This document shows, piece after piece, positions 30,913-37,342 of a stretch of DNA of 44,817 nucleotides (the first letter of the stretch is position 1; each line of letters starts with the position of its first letter). The notes under the pieces were generated by a model. It did no database searches, was not told the DNA's origin, and worked only from the letters and a program-made list of their open reading frames with translations. Source of the DNA: Clostridia bacterium (lineage in GTDB: Bacteria > Bacillota > Clostridia > Oscillospirales > CAG-272); NCBI GenBank assembly GCA_017532425.1, contig JAFXJH010000126.1, positions 1 to 44,817 of the forward strand, given 5' to 3'. Position numbers and translations under genes: made by a program.

Positions 30913-31470
30913 TTACGCTCTGGAGAGATATTCTCCGGTTCTGGTATCGATCTTGAGAACGTCACCGATGTTGATGAAGAGCGGAACCTTGATTTCAGCG
31001 CCTGTTTCAAGAGTTGCGGGCTTAAGAGCACCCTGAGCTGTGTTTCCTGCGAAACCGGGCTCTGTGTCGGTAACCTCGAGCTCAACGAACATAGGAGCTT
31101 CAACTGCAAATACGTTACCCTTGTAGGAAACTACCTTGCATACCATTTCTTCCTTTACGAACTTGAAGTTGTCATCGAGAGTATCTCCGTTGATCGGAAT
31201 CTGCTCGTATGTTTCAAGATCCATGAAGTAATAAAGATCGCCGTCGCTGTAAAGATACTGCATATCCTTTCTTTCAACGTAAGCGTTTTCGAATTTGTCT
31301 GTAGGGCTGAAGGATGTTTCTATAACAGCACCTGTTACTACGTTACGAAGCTTTGTTCTTACGAAAGCAGCTCCCTTACCGGGCTTAACGTGCTGGAATT
31401 CGATTACCTGCATAACCTTTCCGTCCATTTCAAATGTAAGACCGTTTTTAAAATCTCCGGCTACTACCAT
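30913..31470 (-). CDS. efp: Elongation factor P
   Basis: This 185-aa protein rescues ribosomes stalled at polyproline. The three beta domains are complete: KOW-like domain I with the loop [13 protein letters not shown], whose Lys is the modification site, then the OB domains, ending [23 protein letters not shown]. It has its own good promoter at 31515-31543. It is preceded by pepP, the usual Firmicutes neighbour. Confidence 0.97.
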   Translation of the reverse strand: MVVAGDFKNGLTFEMDGKVMQVIEFQHVKPGKGAAFVRTKLRNVVTGAVIETSFSPTDKFENAYVERKDMQYLYSDGDLYYFMDLETYEQIPINGDTLDDNFKFVKEEMVCKVVSYKGNVFAVEAPMFVELEVTDTEPGFAGNTAQGALKPATLETGAEIKVPLFINIGDVLKIDTRTGEYLSRA

Positions 31471-31514
31471 TGTAAAGTACCTCCATAATTTAAGATAATA
31501 TTAAAATACATTTT

Positions 31515-31543
31515 ATTATACAGCATTATTTGCACAATTTCAA
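31515..31543 (-). promoter_or_regulatory. Sigma-A type promoter of efp
   Basis: Minus-strand TTGAAA (31543-31538), 17 bp, TATAAT (31520-31515), 45 bp before the ATG. Confidence 0.78.
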
Positions 31544-31581
31544 GTCTTTTTGACTAAAAAAGCAAATAAATTTATGTTTTT

Positions 31582-32640
31582 TTAGAGTTCTATAAGCTCT
31601 TTGGGGCAATTTGTAAGGTTTACGGGACCGTTTTCCGAAAGGTAGACCATATCCTCTATGCGGCAGCCGTATTTTCCTTCAATGTATATTCCGGGCTCGC
31701 ATGTAATAACGTGACCGGTCTTAAGGATATCGTCGCCCGCAACCCTCGGAGATTCGTGGATGTCCATTCCGACACCGTGACCGAGCGAATGTCCGAAACA
31801 TCCCTCGTAGCCCTCGCCGTAGATAATGTCGCGTGCTACCTTGTCAGCTTCTCCGCCGGTCATACCCGCGCGGAATGCGGCAAGCGACTCGGTCTGTGCG
31901 CGAAGGACTGTGTTATACACCTTCTTTATGTCGGCGTCAGCCTTGCCGATAACGACTGTTCTTGTCATATCGGAGCAGTATCCCTTGTAAAGTGCGCCGT
32001 AGTCCATAGTGAAAAATCCCTTTTCGAGCTTTACGTTTCTCGGTACGCCGTGAGGCATAGAGGATGCGCTTCCCGAAACGGCTATCGTGCTGAAGGAGGT
32101 TGCCTCCGCGCCGTTTTTGCGCATAAAGAATTCAAGCTCAAGCGCGACGTCTATCTCGGTGACGTCGGGAGAAATATATCCGAGAATGTGCTCAAACGCC
32201 TTTTCGGCGATTCGCTGTGCCTTGATGATATTTTCGACCTCGTCGGGGTCCTTGAATACTCTGAGCTTTTCGATAAGATTTCCAACGGGAATAAGCTCGA
32301 ATGAGGGCATAAGCTTTTTAAGGAAGGTGAGTCTGTCGTAAGCAAGCGATACGCTTTCAAATCCTACGCTTTTAACGTGATTGTCCGCAAGGAAGTCGCA
32401 GATAAGCGAGGAGGTATTCTTTCCCGCAAACATAATGACCTCGTATTCCTTGTTTACTTCCTTTTTAGCCGCCTCAATGTAGCGGAAATCGGTAAAGCAA
32501 GCAGCCTTTTCACGGGTTACGATAACGTATCCGTCGGTGTAGTCAAAGCCGGTCAGATAACGCTGATTTTTTTCGTTAGTTACTATAATAGCATCGATGT
32601 TTTCGGGAAATGATGCTATGAGTTTTTCTCTTCTTGTCAT
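31582..32640 (-). CDS. pepP: Xaa-Pro aminopeptidase (M24)
   Basis: This 352-aa metallopeptidase removes N-terminal residues before proline. The five metal ligands are in place: Asp in MDYGALYKGYCSDMTRT (two), His in GHSLGHGVGMDIHE, Glu in ITCEPGIYI, and Glu in GCRIEDMV. The creatinase-like N-terminal domain spans residues 1-125. AAGGAAA RBS. It is downstream of a TIM-barrel gene (24 bp) and upstream of efp. Confidence 0.93.
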   Translation of the reverse strand: MTRREKLIASFPENIDAIIVTNEKNQRYLTGFDYTDGYVIVTREKAACFTDFRYIEAAKKEVNKEYEVIMFAGKNTSSLICDFLADNHVKSVGFESVSLAYDRLTFLKKLMPSFELIPVGNLIEKLRVFKDPDEVENIIKAQRIAEKAFEHILGYISPDVTEIDVALELEFFMRKNGAEATSFSTIAVSGSASSMPHGVPRNVKLEKGFFTMDYGALYKGYCSDMTRTVVIGKADADIKKVYNTVLRAQTESLAAFRAGMTGGEADKVARDIIYGEGYEGCFGHSLGHGVGMDIHESPRVAGDDILKTGHVITCEPGIYIEGKYGCRIEDMVYLSENGPVNLTNCPKELIEL

Positions 32641-32664
32641 AATTTTTTCCTTTCGGTATCCTGA

Positions 32665-33516
32665 TTATTCTTTGATCTGACTCATATAATAATTTTTCAT
32701 AATAAGCGCGTCGCGTGCCTGCGTGCCGTCAGACTCGCAGATTATTCTCGGAGAATATCCGTCCTTTGCAAGAGCGTTCATAAGAGGGTCAAAGTCAGGG
32801 CCATAGACCGTGTCCTCAAGCGTCAGATGCTTCTTTTCACCCTTGTCGGTGTATTCTATCTTAGAAAAATGGCAGTGCAGAGTATCTGCGTATTCGTATC
32901 CGAGCGTTTTGCCGATCGCGTCGAAAACTCTGCGGTAATCGTCCTCGGTCACGAAATAATTTCCGATGTTTCGTGCGTTGAGATGCCCGAAATCGACCAC
33001 GGGACAAAGACGCGGGTCAAGTGAGCAGATGTCGAGCACCTCTTCAAGGGTGCCGAGCTGTCCGAGCTTGCCCATTGTTTCAAGACCGAATCTTATTTTC
33101 GTGTCGGGAAATGCCTCAAGCGCCTTGTAAACTGTGTCCTTTGAGAGATCTATACCCTCTTCGCGTGTCATTTTCGTGGCACCGCCCATATGGATAACTA
33201 TAATATCAGCACCGAGAGCCTCGGAAGCGTCAAGGCTTTGTCCGATATAAGAAAGGCTTTTCAGCCTCTTTTCGGGGTCTGCACCCGAAAGAGATATGAA
33301 ATATGGTGTGTGGAAGGACATCGCGATATTGTATTTTTTGGCTTCCGCGCCTATCTTTGCAAAGGTCTCAAGACTTCCCGTAACTCCGTTTCCCGCAGAG
33401 TATTCGTATGCGTCGAGACCCATCTCACTCACCCATTTCGGGGCTTGATAGGTATGCTTCAGTCCTGCATCATAAAACGCTTTGCTGTTACCACTTGGAC
33501 CAAACAGTGTGCTCAT
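32665..33516 (-). CDS. Endonuclease IV-like TIM-barrel protein
   Basis: This 283-aa protein shows the AP-endonuclease-2 / endonuclease IV type TIM barrel. Visible pieces are AMSFHTPYFISL, ADIIVIHMGGATK, FGLETMGK, PVVDFGHLNAR, ADTLHCHFSKIEY and PRIICESDGTQ, which place His/Glu/Asp zinc ligands on successive strands. It could be an apurinic endonuclease (Nfo) or a sugar isomerase of the same fold. It lacks the full Nfo start, so the assignment stays at fold level. Its start overlaps the last 29 bp of yqeG; RBS GGAGG lies within yqeG. Confidence 0.75.
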   Translation of the reverse strand: MSTLFGPSGNSKAFYDAGLKHTYQAPKWVSEMGLDAYEYSAGNGVTGSLETFAKIGAEAKKYNIAMSFHTPYFISLSGADPEKRLKSLSYIGQSLDASEALGADIIVIHMGGATKMTREEGIDLSKDTVYKALEAFPDTKIRFGLETMGKLGQLGTLEEVLDICSLDPRLCPVVDFGHLNARNIGNYFVTEDDYRRVFDAIGKTLGYEYADTLHCHFSKIEYTDKGEKKHLTLEDTVYGPDFDPLMNALAKDGYSPRIICESDGTQARDALIMKNYYMSQIKE

Positions 33517-34027
33517 AATCTATATTTGCCTCCGGATGTTCTTTTAAATATTTTTTTACTGTGCCTCGCTCAAGCAGACGCTTCGATTTGAAGAACAAAT
33601 TCGTCTTGTCCTTGATAGGCGGCACGAGGATCGTGTATATTCCCGCACGATTGCCTGCGACGATGTCGGTAAGTATCTGGTCGCCGAGAGCGGCTGTGTG
33701 CTCTTTCCCCTCGCCGAGAGTGTCGATAGCCTTAAGCATAGTGCCGATAAGCGGCTTGTGTGCATTGGGGAATGCGTGGTATCCGAGATCCTTGTTAAAA
33801 AGCTTGACTCTTTCTCCGTGGTTGTTCGATATAAAAGCAAGCTTTATTCCCGCTCTCTCAAGACCCTTGAACCAAGTCATAAGCTTTTCGGTGGGCACGG
33901 GGTCGTCGTAAGTGACAAGCGTGTTGTCGATATCGCTTACGATAGCCCTTATCCCTTTTTCGCTGAGAAATTCGGGCGTTATTTCGTATATACTCGAAAA
34001 AAAGCTTTTCGGTGTTAGAATTGACAT
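33488..34027 (-). CDS. yqeG: YqeG family HAD IIIA-type phosphatase
   Basis: In this 179-aa protein HAD motif I is SDIDNTLVTYDDP, motif II FISNN, and motif IV LGDQILTDIVAGNRAGI. These identify YqeG, encoded upstream of aroE and yqeH in Bacillus. The ATG at 34027 is preferred because GTGAGG lies 12 bases upstream; a GTG at 34045 lacks an RBS. The physiological substrate is not established. It heads a run of minus-strand genes. Confidence 0.88.
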   Translation of the reverse strand: MSILTPKSFFSSIYEITPEFLSEKGIRAIVSDIDNTLVTYDDPVPTEKLMTWFKGLERAGIKLAFISNNHGERVKLFNKDLGYHAFPNAHKPLIGTMLKAIDTLGEGKEHTAALGDQILTDIVAGNRAGIYTILVPPIKDKTNLFFKSKRLLERGTVKKYLKEHPEANIDYEHTVWSKW

Positions 34028-34060
34028 AGCAAAATATATCCTCACATAATTATTTAGTTT

Positions 34061-34089
34061 ATTTTATCATAAAATCAAAAATAAGGCAA
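34061..34089 (-). promoter_or_regulatory. Promoter candidate for the yqeG operon
   Basis: Minus-strand TTGCCT (34089-34084), 17 bp, TAAAAT (34066-34061). The -35 match is 4 of 6. Confidence 0.55.
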
Positions 34090-34159
34090 TAGAAAAAAGA
34101 GAATATTATCATATTTTTTGCAAATATATAAATTAAAAGAAAAATTAAAAAGGGTGAAA

Positions 34160-34300
34160 AGCGTGAAAGGTCAGCACTTCTGAGCTTAAAGCTCAGCGTT
34201 TCACGCTCAAATCAACCCTGAAAATGGTACCCACACCATTTTTGTCGCAGGGTGACTCGGGTTGATCCCAAAATATATTCGTGCCGCCGCAGAGCGGCGG
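34160..34300 (+). ncRNA. Hairpin-rich leader upstream of spoVAC (candidate structured RNA)
   Basis: Three stems lie in the leader. Hairpin 1 is AGCGTGAAA (34160-34168) / TTTCACGCT (34199-34207) with inner CTGAGC / GCTCAG. Domain 2 can form either ATCAACCC (34211-34218) / GGGTTGAT (34259-34266) or ACCCTG (34215-34220) / CAGGGT (34248-34253), around AAAATGGT / ACCATTTT. Hairpin 3 is CCGCCGC (34284-34290) / GCGGCGG (34294-34300). It ends 14 bases before ATG 34314. The two pairings in domain 2 exclude each other. No known class is recognised; an inserted palindromic repeat is an alternative. Confidence 0.4.
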
Positions 34301-34313
34301 ATTGGAGATTATT

Positions 34314-34766
34314 ATGTACGCAAAAGATACGGATAAACGCTTTTACCCACAGTATGCCGCACGCCGCGCTGAAAAATCGAAGCTTTTACCGAATATTATG
34401 AAAGCTTTTCTCGTGGGCGGAGCGATATGCACACTCGGACAGCTCTTTTTCGAGATATACCGCCGTCTCGGAGTAGACACGGACACATCAAGAACGCTTG
34501 CCTCGATAAGTATCGTGGTGATTACCGCGATACTTACGGGACTTGGCGTGTTTGACAATATCGCAAAGCACGCAGGCGCGGGCACTCTCGTACCGATAAG
34601 CGGATTTGCCAATTCTGTCGTCGCACCCGCCATCGATAATAAAGCAGAAGGCTGGATAATGGGACTCGGCGCGAAGATATTCATTATCGCAGGTCCAGTT
34701 ATCTGCTACGGTACCTTCGCAAGCGTTGTGTGCGGGGTCGTTTACTGGATAATGACCTTGTTGTGA
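34314..34766 (+). CDS. spoVAC: Stage V sporulation protein AC
   Basis: This 150-aa membrane protein of the SpoVA channel moves dipicolinic acid into the spore. It has hydrophobic helices at about residues 28-47, 58-78 and 110-140, and the conserved motifs KAFLVGGAICTLGQ, AGAGTLVPISGFANS and EGWIMGLGAKIFIIAGPVI. Alignment with Bacillus SpoVAC is end to end. The ATG at 34314 has TTGGAGA upstream and fits the family start. spoVAD and spoVAE, normally downstream, are missing here: a terminator follows immediately. The leader is highly structured. Confidence 0.92.
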   Translation: MYAKDTDKRFYPQYAARRAEKSKLLPNIMKAFLVGGAICTLGQLFFEIYRRLGVDTDTSRTLASISIVVITAILTGLGVFDNIAKHAGAGTLVPISGFANSVVAPAIDNKAEGWIMGLGAKIFIIAGPVICYGTFASVVCGVVYWIMTLL

Positions 34767-34771
34767 TTAAA

Positions 34772-34805
34772 AAAAGGCTTGACAGGATCGTCAAGCCTTT
34801 TAAGT
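34772..34805 (+). terminator. Terminator of spoVAC
   Basis: An 11-bp stem AAAGGCTTGAC (34773-34783) / GTCAAGCCTTT (34790-34800), A-rich ahead and T-rich after, so it also serves the minus-strand gene. Confidence 0.78.
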
Positions 34806-34828
34806 TATTCAAAGCATCATTACTTCCG

Positions 34829-35605
34829 TTAACGCATCATTTTTTTTAATTTTTTAGCAGCATCAAAGCTTTTCTTCAAAAAATCAAGTTTGCTCATCCG
34901 GCTTTGATAACGGTTATCATAACACAGCTCTAACGTTATGTTGCCCTTATAATTACAGTCATTCAGCTCGGAAGCTATTCTGATAAAATCTATACTGCCG
35001 TCGAAGGGAATTAAATGCTGATCGGACTTGTTGTCGTTGTCGTGTATGTGCGTGCATAGCAGACGGTCACCGATTTTGGAAAGGTAACGCTCACCGTTTG
35101 TATGACAAGCCTCGTGTCCGCAGTCGTAGCAAAATCCAACATTATCGCAGTCAAAAAAATCAAGAGTATTATACAGGTATTCGGCTGAATTTATATTTTC
35201 AAAGGCTATTTTTACACGACGCTCCCGCGCGTATTTTACAGCGGATCTTAGTCTGTTAAGTCCGGTTTCAAACGACGGCTCACTTGAAAGATCGGGCTGT
35301 ATATGAACTACCAGGATCGGAATATCAAGCTTGGCGCAGTTGTCGATATTCAGCTTTAACAGATCGATATATTCGTCTCCTTCGGCAACGTTGCTCCATA
35401 TCGAAGAGCATCCGGGAATGGTGGAATGAGACGTTTCCTGAATTAGTCCGAGGCTGTCGGCAGAGCGCTTGAACTGCGTTAATTTTTCCGGATCCTTTGC
35501 ATAACATTCACCGGAGAAAAATCCCGTGAAACCGATATCCTTTATCATGGGAAAAAGCTCGTCGTAAGAGATTCCCCAAAAAACGTCAATGTAAATACCG
35601 TTCAT
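34829..35605 (-). CDS. Sugar phosphate isomerase/epimerase family TIM-barrel protein
   Basis: This 258-aa protein shows the AP_endonuc_2 type barrel: IYIDVFWGISYDEL, IPILVVHIQPDLS, VKIAFENINSAEYL, VGFCYDCGHEACH and LLCTHIHDNDN, then NITLELCYDNRY, supplying Glu/His/Asp metal ligands. Family members isomerise ketoses or inosose. No substrate can be named. The RBS is AGGAG. A small bPH-like membrane gene precedes it by 32 bp, in the same transcript. Confidence 0.82.
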   Translation of the reverse strand: MNGIYIDVFWGISYDELFPMIKDIGFTGFFSGECYAKDPEKLTQFKRSADSLGLIQETSHSTIPGCSSIWSNVAEGDEYIDLLKLNIDNCAKLDIPILVVHIQPDLSSEPSFETGLNRLRSAVKYARERRVKIAFENINSAEYLYNTLDFFDCDNVGFCYDCGHEACHTNGERYLSKIGDRLLCTHIHDNDNKSDQHLIPFDGSIDFIRIASELNDCNYKGNITLELCYDNRYQSRMSKLDFLKKSFDAAKKLKKMMR

Positions 35606-35637
35606 AACCGTGCTCCTAAGTATATTTTTAAACTATA

Positions 35638-36090
35638 TCATCCATTCTGCTCTAAAGCCTTATTTATAAGCGTAATAAGCCGCTCGCTGAGAATAGCCAT
35701 AGACTCGATGTGGACCTTTTTGTCGGCAACAAACAGTGTCAGAGAATCCTGATTTCTGCGGAGTCCGCGGATGTCGGAAAATGCGTATGTGCGTGTCTTC
35801 CCGAACATAGTCGTGTATGTGAATTTTTCGTCGGAAATAACGTGGATAGTCTGATTTCTCCAGCAAAGCAGGGCAAAAGCACCGAGTGCGATGCCTAAAA
35901 CGGCACAAATGACAGACCAAAGTGCATATTTTATAAAGCAGACGATAGCGCAGGCGATTCCTCCAGCCAAAAATACAAGTGCCATAGCAACAAGTCTGTC
36001 GGGAAGAAACATATCGGCACGCGGACCTTCTCCGCGACGCGTCATACCGAGAATCTTTTCGATGATCTTTACTAAAATTTTGAGCTTCAT
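35638..36090 (-). CDS. Two-TM membrane protein with a PH-like C-terminal domain
   Basis: In this 150-aa protein two hydrophobic helices (about residues 35-55 and 57-76) are followed by a beta-rich C-terminal segment (HVISDEKFTYTTMFGKTRTYAFSDIRGLRRNQDSLTLFVADKKVHI). This is the layout of bacterial PH-like membrane proteins. Function unknown; such proteins often stabilise membrane complexes or sense stress. RBS GGAGGT. It is transcribed from the consensus promoter 36115-36143, with the isomerase behind it. Confidence 0.7.
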   Translation of the reverse strand: MKLKILVKIIEKILGMTRRGEGPRADMFLPDRLVAMALVFLAGGIACAIVCFIKYALWSVICAVLGIALGAFALLCWRNQTIHVISDEKFTYTTMFGKTRTYAFSDIRGLRRNQDSLTLFVADKKVHIESMAILSERLITLINKALEQNG

Positions 36091-36114
36091 AATGCCACCT
36101 CCGTAAGTGTCTGT

Positions 36115-36143
36115 ATTATATCATCACACGACACTTTTGTCAA
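36115..36143 (-). promoter_or_regulatory. Consensus promoter of the bPH-like/isomerase operon
   Basis: Minus-strand TTGACA (36143-36138), 17 bp, TATAAT (36120-36115): a perfect match. Confidence 0.85.
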
Positions 36144-36159
36144 TATTTTGCCGAGTGTA

Positions 36160-36188
36160 TTGACTAACGCAAAACAAAAATGTATAAT
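36160..36188 (+). promoter_or_regulatory. Promoter of the truncated URO-D-like gene
   Basis: TTGACT (36160-36165), 17 bp, TATAAT (36183-36188), back to back with the minus-strand promoter at 36115-36143. Confidence 0.75.
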
Positions 36189-36222
36189 AAATTACAAATA
36201 AGTACTCGTTGGAGGAATAATT

Positions 36223-36402
36223 ATGAATTCAAGAGAACGCGTGCGCGCAGTGCTGAACCATCAGATCCCCGACCGTGTGCCAAACGGACTCGGCGAAAGA
36301 GGAAACTACATTTTTGCGGGTGTACATAACCTTCCCGCAACTCTGCCCGAGAGCCATCTCAAGGCGATGATAGATGCTTATCGCGATGCGCGCGAGTATT
36401 GA
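36223..36402 (+). pseudogene. Internally deleted uroporphyrinogen decarboxylase-family gene (59 codons)
   Basis: ATG 36223 follows GGAGG and the frame ends at TGA 36400-36402. Residues 1-23 (MNSRERVRAVLNHQIPDRVP) match the N terminus of URO-D/methyltransferase MtaA-like proteins. Residues 24-59 (GNYIFAGVHNLPATLPES, then KAMIDAYRD) match their extreme C terminus. The roughly 300 residues between are gone, and the join is in frame near 36291-36300. Promoter, RBS and a 9-bp terminator are all retained, so a 59-aa peptide could still be made. No catalytic centre remains. Confidence 0.75.
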
Positions 36403-36427
36403 TATTCTTATCTTAATAGAAAAAATC

Positions 36428-36462
36428 AAGGAGTGTTATTTTGACACTCCTTAATCTTTTTT
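36428..36462 (+). terminator. Bidirectional terminator
   Basis: A 9-bp stem AAGGAGTGT (36428-36436) / ACACTCCTT (36444-36452), then AATCTTTTTT. It also ends the convergent AraC gene, whose stop codon (TAA, 36463-36461) overlaps this T tail. Confidence 0.85.
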
Positions 36463-37246
36463 ATCCCTTGAATATTTTACGATACTCGCTCGGCGACATC
36501 TGATAAGCCTTGCGGAAGAGCTTGTTAAAATAGATCGGATCCTTTATGCCCGTAAGATCGCTTATTTCGGATATCGTTTTGCTTGTCTTTATCATAAGCT
36601 CGGTAGCAAGTGAAAGCCGATATCCGTTTAAATACGCCATAGGCGAAACTCCGGTCTGCTTTTTGAAAACAGAGAAGAAGTGCGATTCGGAAAGATTAAC
36701 GCTTTGCGCGATATCTCCGACCGTGATCCTGCGGGCATAGTTTTCCTTTATATAGCTTAGCGCAGAGTCGATGCAGAACGGCACCTTGTCCTTTTTCTCG
36801 AGTGCGACGGCAGATATTATCCGTACTATCTCGTAGTAGCAGGCATATTCCTCGAAAATATTTTCAGCAGAAAAGAGCCTTTCGAATACCGTATCCATTT
36901 CACGAGAATAATTTTCGGGCAAAATTACGGGAAAATCGTAAATATCGTCCATAATATACAGAGAGCTGAGCTTTATCTTCATAAATACCCATCGACAGAT
37001 CATTCTTCCGCTTTCTGCGTCGGCGTTATGAGTGATCGTCTGCTGAATACTTGACGGAGCGATAAAGAATCCTCTGCTTCCCGTACTGTATGTCTTACCG
37101 TCGCCGAGGCGGATATCATAGCTGCCCTCAACTGATTGTACTACCGAAAGATATGGTAAGGTCTTTATATGACGGATCTTGTCCATTACGAGCGAATTCA
37201 GACTGTCCTTGCTTGCGTATTCGATATCTATGCGCTTTATGTCCAT
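36461..37246 (-). CDS. AraC family transcriptional regulator
   Basis: This 261-aa protein has an N-terminal cupin-like effector domain (to about 155) and a C-terminal double helix-turn-helix. Signatures are INENYARRITVGDIAQSVNLSESHFFSVFKKQTG, then RLSLATELMIKTSKTISEISDLTGIKDPIYFNKLFRK. It likely controls the divergent glycyl radical enzyme gene, because only a 96-bp gap with palindromic AT-rich repeats separates them. The effector is unknown. RBS GAGGTGA. Confidence 0.88.
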   Translation of the reverse strand: MDIKRIDIEYASKDSLNSLVMDKIRHIKTLPYLSVVQSVEGSYDIRLGDGKTYSTGSRGFFIAPSSIQQTITHNADAESGRMICRWVFMKIKLSSLYIMDDIYDFPVILPENYSREMDTVFERLFSAENIFEEYACYYEIVRIISAVALEKKDKVPFCIDSALSYIKENYARRITVGDIAQSVNLSESHFFSVFKKQTGVSPMAYLNGYRLSLATELMIKTSKTISEISDLTGIKDPIYFNKLFRKAYQMSPSEYRKIFKG

Positions 37247-37260
37247 TTAAGTCACCTCAA

Positions 37261-37273
37261 TAGTATTATACTA
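37261..37273. promoter_or_regulatory. AT-rich palindrome overlapping the AraC promoter
   Basis: TAGTAT-T-ATACTA is a 6+6 bp palindrome. It overlaps the -10 box at 37265-37270, and TAGTA recurs at 37280, 37294 and 37302. It is a plausible binding region for the AraC protein. Confidence 0.4.
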
Positions 37274-37293
37274 AAAAATAGTAGAAATGTCTA
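37265..37293 (-). promoter_or_regulatory. Promoter of the AraC gene
   Basis: Minus-strand TAGACA (37293-37288), 17 bp, TATAAT (37270-37265). The forward gene (GRE) has only a TAAAAT (37317-37322) without a good -35, as expected of an activator-dependent promoter. Confidence 0.6.
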
Positions 37294-37342
37294 TAGTATT
37301 TAATAGTTTTATGTAATAAAATAAAAGCGAGGTGATGAGTTT

